In this document: positions 8,543-14,540 of the stretch, one piece after another
How the letters are laid out: each line of letters begins with the position of its first letter
How positions within the stretch are numbered: the stretch's first letter is position 1
Assembly: GCA_937902565.1 (NCBI GenBank)
Contig: CALFMX010000114.1
Span: 1-14,540 of the forward strand
Direction: 5' to 3'
Length of the DNA stretch: 14,540 nt
DNA from: an uncultured Spirochaetales bacterium
GTDB lineage: Bacteria; Spirochaetota; Spirochaetia; Sphaerochaetales; Sphaerochaetaceae
Made by a program: the position numbers and the translations under genes
Notes under the pieces: model-generated
What the model was told of the DNA's origin: nothing
What the model saw: the letters and a program-made list of their open reading frames with translations, nothing else
Database searches by the model: none

Positions 8543-11125
8543 ATGAACATAGACAAGATGACAATCAAGCTGCGCCAGGCCATCGGCGATGCCGATGCGC
8601 TGGCCAATACGCATGGCAATGCAGAGGTCTCCAGTGAGCACCTCTTGGCTGCCCTGCTATCACAGAAGGAGGGTGTGTTGATCCCGCTCTTCGAGCGTAT
8701 CGGCATTCCCCCATCACAGGTGCTCTCAAAGACCGAGGCGATGATCGACCGCCTCCCCAAGGCATATGGAGGTTCGGTGAAGCGCTCGATCTCCGCACAG
8801 CTGGGAAACCAGCTCTACGAAGCGGACAAGATCGCCGCCGACTTCAAGGACCAGTACCTCAGCGGCGAGCACTTCCTGCTCGCCCTGATCGACGACGCCT
8901 CGAGCGCGCTTGCCCGCGAGCTCAAGGCCCTCGGCCTCGACAAGGATGCCGCGATGCAGGCCTTGGTGGCCATCCGTGGCAACCAGTCCATCACCAGTGA
9001 GGATCCAGAGAGCCAGTATGAGGCGCTGGAGAAGTACTGCAAGGACATGACAGCCATGGCCCACCAGGGCAAGCTCGACCCCGTCATCGGGCGTGATGAG
9101 GAGATCCGGCGGATCATGCAGGTCCTCAGCCGCCGCACGAAGAACAACCCGGTGCTCATCGGGGAGCCGGGCGTGGGGAAGACCGCGATCGTCGAGGGGT
9201 TGGCACTGAGAATCGCCAGTGGCGATGTGCCCGAGTCACTGAGGCAGAAGCGACTTCTGAGTCTCGATGTCGGTGCCCTGGTCGCCGGGGCGAAGTTCCG
9301 TGGTGAGTTCGAGGAGCGGCTCAAGGCGGTCATCAAGGAGGTCACCTCCTCCAATGGCGCCATCATCCTCTTCATCGATGAGCTGCATACCATCGTCGGT
9401 GCAGGGGCCGCCGAGGGGTCGACCGATGCGTCCAACCTCATCAAGCCGGCCCTCTCACGCGGGGAGCTGCGGACCATCGGGGCGACGACGCTCGATGAGT
9501 ACCGCAAGTACATCGAGACCGACAAGGCCCTGGAGCGACGCTTCCAGCCGGTCTATACCAAGGAGCCTTCGGTCGAGTCCACCATTGCGATCCTCCGTGG
9601 CCTGAAGGAGCGCTACGAGGTCCACCACGGGGTGCGCATCAAGGACGAGGCCCTCGTAGCCGCCGCCACGCTGAGCAACCGCTACATCACCAACCGCTTC
9701 TTGCCGGACAAGGCCATCGACCTCGTCGATGAGGCTGCCAGCCAGCTGAAGATGGAGATCGAGAGCCAGCCGGAGGAGCTGGACCAGATCGCGCGGAAGA
9801 TCCTGCAGCTCAATATCGAGAAGCAGGCCTTGGGCCGGGAGACCGACAAGGCGAGCGAGGCACGCCTCTCCAAGATCGAGGCGGAGCTCGCCGAGCTTGA
9901 GGAGAAGAGGCGGGCCATGAGCCTGCAGTGGGAGAACGAACGCTCCTTCATCGCCAAGCTCAGGGAGAGCAAGGCGCGCCTCGAGCAGCTGAAGCTCGAG
10001 GAGGCGAGGGCTGAACGTGAGGCCGATCTTGCCCGTGCGGCCCAGATCAAGCACGGGGAGATCCCCGCCCTCCTCAAGGAGATCGAGGAGATGGACCGCC
10101 ACCTCAAGGAGGTGCAGACCGATGGGCGCCAGCTCTTGCGCGAGGAGGTCAGCGAGGACGACATCGCCCGGATCGTCAGCAGCTGGACCGGGGTTCCGGT
10201 GGCCAAGATGCAGGACAGCGAGATGCAGCGGTACCTGAAGCTCGAGGAGACCCTCTCATCGGAGGTCGTCGGCCAACAGGAGGCGATCACGGCGTTGAGC
10301 AACGCCATCCGGCGCAACAAGGCCGGTATCGGGGACGAGGGACGACCCCTTGGCAGCTTCCTCTTTGCAGGACCGACCGGGGTGGGGAAGACCCTCCTTG
10401 CCAAGGTGCTGGCCCGCTTCCTCTTCGATGACGAGAAGGCCCTCACCCGGATCGACATGAGCGAGTACATGGAGAAGTTCTCCGTCAGCCGCCTCATCGG
10501 GGCCCCTCCCGGCTATGTCGGCTACGACCAGGGCGGGCAGCTCACCGAGGTGGTGAGGCGCAGGCCCTACTCGGTGATCCTCTTCGACGAGATCGAGAAG
10601 GCACACAGCGATGTCTTCAACGTCCTCTTGCAGCTGCTCGATGACGGACGGCTCACCGATGGGCAGGGGCGGGTCGTCGACTTCACCAACACGGTGGTCA
10701 TCATGACCAGCAACCTGGGAAGCCAGCAGTTGATGGCCGCCTCCTCGAAGGAGGAGGGGGAGGCATTGGTCCGGGAGGTCATCACCGCCTCCTTCAAGCC
10801 GGAGTTTATCAACCGGCTCGATGAGATCATCGTCTTCGACCGCCTCGGCAGCGATCAGGTGCGCCTGATCGTGACCTTGCAGCTCAAGGCCCTCGGCGAG
10901 CGCCTCAAGGGGCGTGGCTATACGCTGAGCTGGGATGATGCGGTCGTCGATGCCATCTATGATGAGGGGTATGATCCCCTCTATGGGGCACGGCCCATCA
11001 GGCGTGCCATCCAGCGGATGGTCGAGGACTCCCTGTCGGTGTTGTTGCTGGGCGGCTCCTTTGCAGAGGGGGCGAAGATCCACCTCTCGATGGAGGGCTC
11101 TACGGTCGTTGCCCACGCTCTGTGA
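8543..11125 (+). CDS. clpB: ATP-dependent protein disaggregase ClpB
   Basis: This Hsp100 AAA+ ring threads aggregated proteins through its pore, working with DnaK/DnaJ/GrpE and with small heat-shock proteins. The 860 residues match E. coli ClpB (857). Domains in order: N-terminal Clp repeat domain (1 to about 145), NBD1 with Walker A GEPGVGKT (207-214) and Walker B IILFIDE (274-280), a coiled-coil middle domain (about 410-525) that separates ClpB from ClpA/ClpX, and NBD2 with GPTGVGKT (610-617), [11 protein letters not shown] and the sensor stretch MTSNLGS. No P-loop IGL/F tripeptide for ClpP is evident. Pore loop 1 reads [12 protein letters not shown], with Phe252 where E. coli has Tyr; pore loop 2 has GYVGY. 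The tail overlaps a convergent minus-strand gene by 26 bases. GAAGGAG lies 5 bases before the ATG. Confidence 0.97.
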   Translation: MNIDKMTIKLRQAIGDADALANTHGNAEVSSEHLLAALLSQKEGVLIPLFERIGIPPSQVLSKTEAMIDRLPKAYGGSVKRSISAQLGNQLYEADKIAADFKDQYLSGEHFLLALIDDASSALARELKALGLDKDAAMQALVAIRGNQSITSEDPESQYEALEKYCKDMTAMAHQGKLDPVIGRDEEIRRIMQVLSRRTKNNPVLIGEPGVGKTAIVEGLALRIASGDVPESLRQKRLLSLDVGALVAGAKFRGEFEERLKAVIKEVTSSNGAIILFIDELHTIVGAGAAEGSTDASNLIKPALSRGELRTIGATTLDEYRKYIETDKALERRFQPVYTKEPSVESTIAILRGLKERYEVHHGVRIKDEALVAAATLSNRYITNRFLPDKAIDLVDEAASQLKMEIESQPEELDQIARKILQLNIEKQALGRETDKASEARLSKIEAELAELEEKRRAMSLQWENERSFIAKLRESKARLEQLKLEEARAEREADLARAAQIKHGEIPALLKEIEEMDRHLKEVQTDGRQLLREEVSEDDIARIVSSWTGVPVAKMQDSEMQRYLKLEETLSSEVVGQQEAITALSNAIRRNKAGIGDEGRPLGSFLFAGPTGVGKTLLAKVLARFLFDDEKALTRIDMSEYMEKFSVSRLIGAPPGYVGYDQGGQLTEVVRRRPYSVILFDEIEKAHSDVFNVLLQLLDDGRLTDGQGRVVDFTNTVVIMTSNLGSQQLMAASSKEEGEALVREVITASFKPEFINRLDEIIVFDRLGSDQVRLIVTLQLKALGERLKGRGYTLSWDDAVVDAIYDEGYDPLYGARPIRRAIQRMVEDSLSVLLLGGSFAEGAKIHLSMEGSTVVAHAL

Positions 11126-11687
11126 GCAGATGATGGTAGGCGGAGGCGGTGTCCACATCCTGGACATACGCCTCCTCCATCGTATCGAGGTACGCCATCG
11201 GATGGGAAGCGAGTAGCTCCCGCATCGTGAAGGGCAGGACCTGGGTTTTGATGATGGGGATGAATGAGGGGGGCAGGAGCACCGGATGGCCCGCCTTCGA
11301 CCCATATCGCGGGCGCAGGGGGGCGCCGCTGTAGGCAGCGCTGAGGGCCCGGTAGTGGCGTGCCTCGATGAGGGGCATGTCGCCGAGGGAGATGAAGAAG
11401 GGGAGGTGTGGGCGCAGGTGCAATACCCCCACCTGCGTCGAGCCCCCCTGCCCCTTGTCGTAGTGCTCATTGTGGACAAGGGAGAGGTTGGGACAGGAGA
11501 GGTCGGCGAGGGCTGCTGCGACTTCATCGCCCCTATAGCCGGTAACCACGACCGTGAAGAGGCCCGCCTCCAATGAGGAGAGGACCGAGCGGTGGATGAG
11601 GGGGTATTCCCCATAGGGGTAGAAGAGCTTCTCCCCGCCGCTCCTTGAGGCAAGACCGGCGGCCAAGAGGATGTTTTGCATGCTCAT
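11100..11687 (-). CDS. MobA/MocA-like nucleotidyltransferase (NTP_transf_3 type)
   Basis: This resembles the family that transfers CMP or GMP to molybdopterin (MocA, MobA), or related YgfJ-like proteins. The about 195 residues (family 190-200) start with the nucleotide-binding loop LLAAGLASRSGGEKLFYPYGEYPLI, have NEHYDKGQGGSTQVGV in the middle, the metal-binding Asp in FFISLGDMPLI, and GSKAGHPVLLPPSF. The usual R-M-G is R-S-G here. The frame is open far upstream to 12359, but that is antisense to the next gene. ATGs at 11705, 11687 and 11681 are all possible; none has a clear SD, and 11705 coincides with the predicted transcription start. The 3' end overlaps clpB by 26 bases. No molybdoenzyme gene lies nearby, so the substrate is open. 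Confidence 0.82.
   Translation of the reverse strand: MSMQNILLAAGLASRSGGEKLFYPYGEYPLIHRSVLSSLEAGLFTVVVTGYRGDEVAAALADLSCPNLSLVHNEHYDKGQGGSTQVGVLHLRPHLPFFISLGDMPLIEARHYRALSAAYSGAPLRPRYGSKAGHPVLLPPSFIPIIKTQVLPFTMRELLASHPMAYLDTMEEAYVQDVDTASAYHHLLTERGQRP
11142..11175 (+). other. Long hairpin just beyond the clpB stop, inside the convergent gene
   Basis: GGAGGCG (11142-11148) pairs with CGCCTCC (11169-11175), and inside it TGTCCA (11150-11155) pairs with TGGACA (11161-11166) around a CATCC loop. The 13 pairs are broken only by a small bulge. It begins 17 bases after the clpB stop, where a 3'-end structure would be expected, but has no T-run. It also encodes part of the antisense protein, so the symmetry may be chance. 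Confidence 0.35.
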
Positions 11688-11690
11688 TTC

Positions 11691-11719
11691 TTGAGTGAGT
11701 CCCATAAACCCATTATACT
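11691..11719 (+). promoter_or_regulatory. Promoter of the DUF554 gene, near-leaderless
   Basis: TTGAGT (11691-11696) and TATACT (11714-11719) are separated by exactly 17 bases. A start near 11726 would leave only about four bases before the ATG at 11730, and no Shine-Dalgarno sequence is present, so the message would be nearly leaderless. Its -10 overlaps that of the opposing promoter. Confidence 0.5.
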
Positions 11720-11740
11720 CACAGCCATTATGATTGCCAC
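11712..11740 (-). promoter_or_regulatory. Promoter of the MobA-like gene, sharing the -10 region
   Basis: Read on the minus strand, GTGGCA (11740 down to 11735) stands 17 bases before a perfect TATAAT (11717 down to 11712). Transcription would start near 11705, which is the A of an in-frame ATG of the nucleotidyltransferase frame. Four of six -35 bases match consensus. The two opposing promoters interlock, so polymerase should not occupy both at once. Confidence 0.5.
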
Positions 11741-12458
11741 CTATTTCAACGCCTTGACCGTCATCATCGGGACCCTGATCGGCCTTGTGGTCAAGAACCG
11801 GATCAATGAGTCCTACCGACAGCTGGTCTTCACCTCCAGCGGCCTGGTCACGCTGGTCATCGGGATCTCGATGGCCCTTGGGACGAACTCCTTCCTCATC
11901 CTCCTCTTCTCCCTGATCATCGGGGGGGCGGCAGGGAATGCGCTGAAGATCGAGGATCGGATCATGGCTCTCGGGGCATGGATGGAACGGCGCCTCTCGG
12001 GCGGCAAGGGGACCGATGAGAGTGCCCGAAACTTCGCGCTTGGCTTCTTCAATGCATCGCTGCTCTTCTGCAGCGGGGCGATGACGGTGGTCGGTTCGAT
12101 CCAGGCGGGGACGGTGGGGGACTACCAGCTGATCATGATCAAGGCGATCATGGATGGGGCGATGGCAATCATTTTCACCGCCGCCTATGGCATCGGGGTG
12201 ATGGCCAGCGCCCTCTTCATCCTCGTCTACCAGGGGTTCTTCACCCTCGCCGGCGGTGTCATTGCCCCGGTCCTCGGGGAGAGTGGCATCAACGAGCTTG
12301 CGGCGGTCGGGGGGATGCTGCTCCTGATGATCGGTTTCAACCTGCTCGATATCCGGCAAACGAAGGCCGGCAACTTCCTGCCGGCTATGATCGTCGCTCC
12401 GCTCTTGGCTATGGCAAGACCACTCTTTACGCGTCTGCTTGGGGCGGTTGGGCTCTGA
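11730..12458 (+). CDS. DUF554 family membrane protein, YqgA-like
   Basis: This integral membrane protein belongs to the DUF554 (YqgA) family; its function is not established, and a transport role is only a guess. The 242 residues (E. coli YqgA is about 235) have about six to seven hydrophobic segments. Family features are the opening YFNALTVIIGTLIGL, the GLVTLVIGISMAL segment, LIIGGAAGNALKIEDRI, the LLFCSGAMTVVGSIQAG stretch, DGAMAIIFTAAYGIGV and the final AAVGGMLLLMIGFNLLDI followed by NFLPAMIVAPLLA. The frame opens at 11676, but the ATG at 11730 matches the family N-terminus. No SD is visible; see the promoter at 11691-11719. The last 32 bases overlap the convergent HTH gene. Confidence 0.9.
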   Translation: MIATYFNALTVIIGTLIGLVVKNRINESYRQLVFTSSGLVTLVIGISMALGTNSFLILLFSLIIGGAAGNALKIEDRIMALGAWMERRLSGGKGTDESARNFALGFFNASLLFCSGAMTVVGSIQAGTVGDYQLIMIKAIMDGAMAIIFTAAYGIGVMASALFILVYQGFFTLAGGVIAPVLGESGINELAAVGGMLLLMIGFNLLDIRQTKAGNFLPAMIVAPLLAMARPLFTRLLGAVGL

Positions 12459-12771
12459 GATAGGGGATCAGCTGCCTGAGCAGGCGGAGTTCACTCCCTT
12501 CCAGTTCTGAGATCATCCGGTCGATGTCCCGCCGGTAGTCGACCGGATCCTCCCCGACCTCATCGTCGAATCCGTAATCATATCCAAACTCCAGCTGTGC
12601 GATGGATGCTCCGGTGAGTTCGGAGATTTTCAGGAGGGTCCCCATTGGAGGACGCCGATTGTTATGAATCCAGCTTGAAAGCGTAGATCGTTTGACTCCA
12701 AGCATTTGTGCTAAATCGACGATTGTCGGTGAATTTAGGTAGCTTCTAACCCGATCCCAAAAAGTAGCCAT
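12427..12771 (-). CDS. Small XRE-like helix-turn-helix regulator
   Basis: A 114-residue DNA-binding protein. The HTH is at about 16-36 (TIVDLAQMLGVKRSTLSSWIH), followed by NNRRPPMGTLLKISELTGASIAQLEFG, the usual end of XRE/phage-CI-type domains. Then come an acidic linker (about 66-76) and a helical tail rich in charged and Leu residues (about 79-110), possibly for dimerisation. There is no peptidase or ligand domain. Short proteins starting with FWDRVRSYL-like segments are, from memory, common in spirochaetes. It lies alone, convergent with the DUF554 gene and overlapping it by 32 bases. Upstream of the ATG there is only a weak GACGG. Targets are unknown. Confidence 0.85.
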   Translation of the reverse strand: MATFWDRVRSYLNSPTIVDLAQMLGVKRSTLSSWIHNNRRPPMGTLLKISELTGASIAQLEFGYDYGFDDEVGEDPVDYRRDIDRMISELEGSELRLLRQLIPYLRAQPPQADA

Positions 12772-12777
12772 CCGTCA

Positions 12778-12807
12778 AATATAACAGGAATTCACACCCA
12801 ATGACGA
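12778..12807 (-). promoter_or_regulatory. Candidate promoter of the HTH gene, near-leaderless
   Basis: On the minus strand TCGTCA (12807-12802) stands 18 bases before TATATT (12783-12778), five of six to the -10 consensus. The start would fall at or within a base or two of the ATG at 12771, and there is no proper SD. The remaining gap to 12899 shows no gene or further structure that I can support. Confidence 0.35.
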
Positions 12808-12899
12808 GTACTTATCACAAAAAGGCGTCACCAATGGAGCCAAACACGCAATTTATTGATGATTAGCTATATGGAGAGTCCGTGACCGTGCCAGAAATA

Positions 12900-12929
12900 C
12901 GTCATCCGTGGGAATCCCTACGGATGACG
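12900..12929 (-). terminator. Terminator of glgP
   Basis: CGTCATCCGT (12900-12909) pairs perfectly with ACGGATGACG (12920-12929), extended inward by three more pairs (one G-T) around a four-base AATC loop. On the minus strand it begins seven bases after the glgP stop and is followed by TATTTCT. Placement and stability support an intrinsic terminator for glgP. Confidence 0.75.
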
Positions 12930-12935
12930 CTTGGA

Positions 12936-14540
12936 TCAGTGCTTGGCCGCATCGGCGAGGACGGTATCGCCATTGAGATCGCGTTCGACCGGACAGCTTT
13001 TCACGCCCCAGATGTCACTGGCGTACTCGGCGATGGTGCGGTCGCTGGAGAACTTGCCGCTTCTGGCGATGTTCAGCACCGCTTTCTCATTGAAGAGCCG
13101 GCGGTCATGCTGGTAGAGCGTACGTGCCTTGTGGTGCATCTCGATGTAGGAGGGGAGGTCGGCAAAGTGGTAGTAGCGATCGCCCTCCTCGAAGAGGGAG
13201 CGGCGGATCGGTTCGAAGATCGTTCACGTTGAAGTAGCCACTGAAGAGCAGGTCCACCATCTCCTTGATCTTCTCGTCGGCGAGGACGGCGGTGAAGGGG
13301 TTGTAGGTCGACTTCAACGCCGCAATCTCATCCTCGGTCTTGCCGAAGATGAAGAGGTTCTCCACCCCGGCCTCCTCTGCGATCTCGATGTTCGCCCCAT
13401 CCATGGTACCGATGGTCAGTGCGCCGTTGGCCATGAATTTCATGTTGCCCGTCCCGCTGGCCTCCGTGCCTGCGGTTGAGATCTGCTGGCTGAGGTTTGT
13501 GGCGGGGATGATCATCTCCGCCATGGAGACGCGGTAGTTGGGCATGAAGTGGACGGCGATCTTGCTGTTGGCATCACTGTCGGCGTTGATCACCTGGGAA
13601 ATGTTGCCGATCAGCTTGATGATCAGCTTTGCATTGACGTAGCCCGGGGCCGCCTTGCCACCGAAGAGGAAGGTGACCTTCTCCATATCCCGGGTCGCTT
13701 CGCCGCCCCCCTTGATGTCGTTGTAGAGGTAGATGATGTGGAGGACGTTGAGCAGCTGGCGCTTGTACTCGTGGATCCGCTTGACCTGGACATCAAAGAG
13801 GGAGTTGGGGTCGATGATGAGGTTCGAATCGGCCTTGAGGAATGCGGCGGCCCGCCGCTTGTTCTCCTCCTTGATGCGCTCGAAGTCGCTGAGGAAGGCG
13901 CTGTCCTTGGCAAAGGGGGTGAGATCCTCGATGCGCTGGTAGTCGGTGATCCACCGATCGCCGATGGCACTGGTGATCAGGGCGGCGAGCTGGGGGTTGG
14001 CGGCAAGCAGCCAGCGACGCTGGGTAATCCCGTTGGTCTTGTTGTTGAAGCGATCGGGGAAGATCGTGTTGAACTCGCTGAACATCGAGCGTTTGAGCAG
14101 CTCGGAGTGGAGGGCGGCGACCCCGTTGGTGGAGTGGCTGCCGATGATGGCGAGGTTCGCCATGCGGATGTTCTTTGGGTTGCTCTCCTCGATGATGCTG
14201 ATCTTGGAGAGCTTCTGCGGCTGGAGGGGGAAGTGGGAGACAGCCTCCTGGAGGAAGCGGTGGTTGATCTCGAAGATAATCTGGACGTGGCGCGGCAGGA
14301 TGGCCTCCATCATCGGCAGCGACCACTTTTCCAGGGCCTCGGGCATGAGGGTGTGGTTGGTATAGCCCATCGTGTTGACGGTGATGGTCCACGCCTCATC
14401 CCAGGGAAGGCCCTCCTCATCGACAAGGAGGCGCATCAGCTCGGGGATGGCAAGGGTGGGATGGGTGTCATTGATGTGGATGGCGTTTTTCTCGGCAAAG
14501 TTGTCCAGAGTGCCGTAAACCCCCAGATGGCGGCGGCAAA
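12936..14540 (-). pseudogene. glgP: Glycogen/alpha-glucan phosphorylase, 5' part outside window, frameshifted near 3' end
   Basis: This PLP enzyme (GT35) releases glucose-1-phosphate from glycogen or maltodextrin. The frame is open to the window edge and begins with HLGVYGTLDNFAEKNAIHINDTHPTLAIPEL, then TVNTMGYTNHTLMPEALEKW, RMANLAIIGSHSTNGVAALH, IHEYKRQLLNVLHI and the PLP site TEASGTGNMKFMANG (Lys codon at 13438-13440). All of these are intact. At 13209-13221 the frame breaks: after FSGYFNVND the first frame gives junk to a stop at 13105. The correct C-terminus (IRRSLFEEGDRYYHFADLP, then NIARSGKFSSDRTIAEYASDIWG) continues in another frame to the TGA at 12936. One extra base, or two missing, explains it. 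It could be a sequencing error or a real mutation; the enzyme is lost or altered only at its last 90 or so residues. Confidence 0.9.

Noticed and set aside
7190..8545. CIRCE (HrcA) element at hsp20 or clpB
   Set aside because: No TTAGCACTC-N9-GAGTGCTAA-like repeat found upstream of either gene.
9682..10497. Open frame opposite clpB, Ser/Arg-rich
   Set aside because: Low-complexity shadow of the ClpB middle domain and NBD2.
11688..12359. Long upstream extension of the minus-strand nucleotidyltransferase frame
   Set aside because: It is antisense to the whole DUF554 membrane-protein gene and is highly charged shadow sequence; the conserved domain begins near 11687.
13209..13221. Programmed +1 frameshift in glgP at CTT-C
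   Set aside because: No SD-like stimulator or stop codon at the site as in prfB, and slipping would drop a conserved residue; a simple indel or read error is more likely.

Overview
The window looks like ordinary chromosomal DNA of a GC-rich (by eye) anaerobic bacterium. My best guess is a spirochaete of the Sphaerochaeta type. This rests on the Cys-free 'FAAGTKEQ'-type end of the MetQ signal peptide, the small XRE-like regulator that starts 'MATFWDRVRSYL', and the general gene content; it is inference and no marker gene proves it. I see no rRNA, tRNA, CRISPR array, insertion sequence or phage gene.

Layout, left to right. (1) 27-2737: a complete methionine ABC importer operon, metN-metI-metQ, with a strong hairpin plus T-run before it and a long hairpin after it. 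(2) 2825-6003: a LacZ-type GH2 beta-galactosidase standing alone, with a perfect short palindrome just ahead of it. (3) 6026-7146: ornithine carbamoyltransferase (argF) with a near-consensus sigma-70 promoter and a strong hairpin at its end. (4) 7150-11125: a protein quality-control cluster made of a small heat-shock protein (hsp20), a TetR-family regulator and the disaggregase clpB. The hsp20 gene is preceded by a textbook sigma-54 (-24/-12) promoter below a very AT-rich tract. The clpB leader can pair its own Shine-Dalgarno sequence with an upstream CTCCTTC. (5) 11100-12771: a MobA/MocA-like nucleotidyltransferase (minus), a DUF554/YqgA-like membrane protein (plus) and a small HTH regulator (minus). 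They are packed so tightly that two convergent gene pairs overlap at their tails, and the divergent pair appears to share one -10 region. (6) 12900-14540: the 3' part of glycogen phosphorylase (glgP, minus), cut by the window edge and carrying a frameshift near its 3' end.

The most interesting signals are regulatory. They are the sigma-54 promoter on a stress chaperone, possibly bringing hsp20 under an enhancer-binding activator; the interlocked divergent promoters at 11691-11740 with near-leaderless starts; and the possible SD-masking leader of clpB. The glgP frameshift is the clearest anomaly in a coding region. I did not find a convincing wholly new system here. The hsp20-tetR-clpB cluster with unusual promoter architecture is the nearest candidate.
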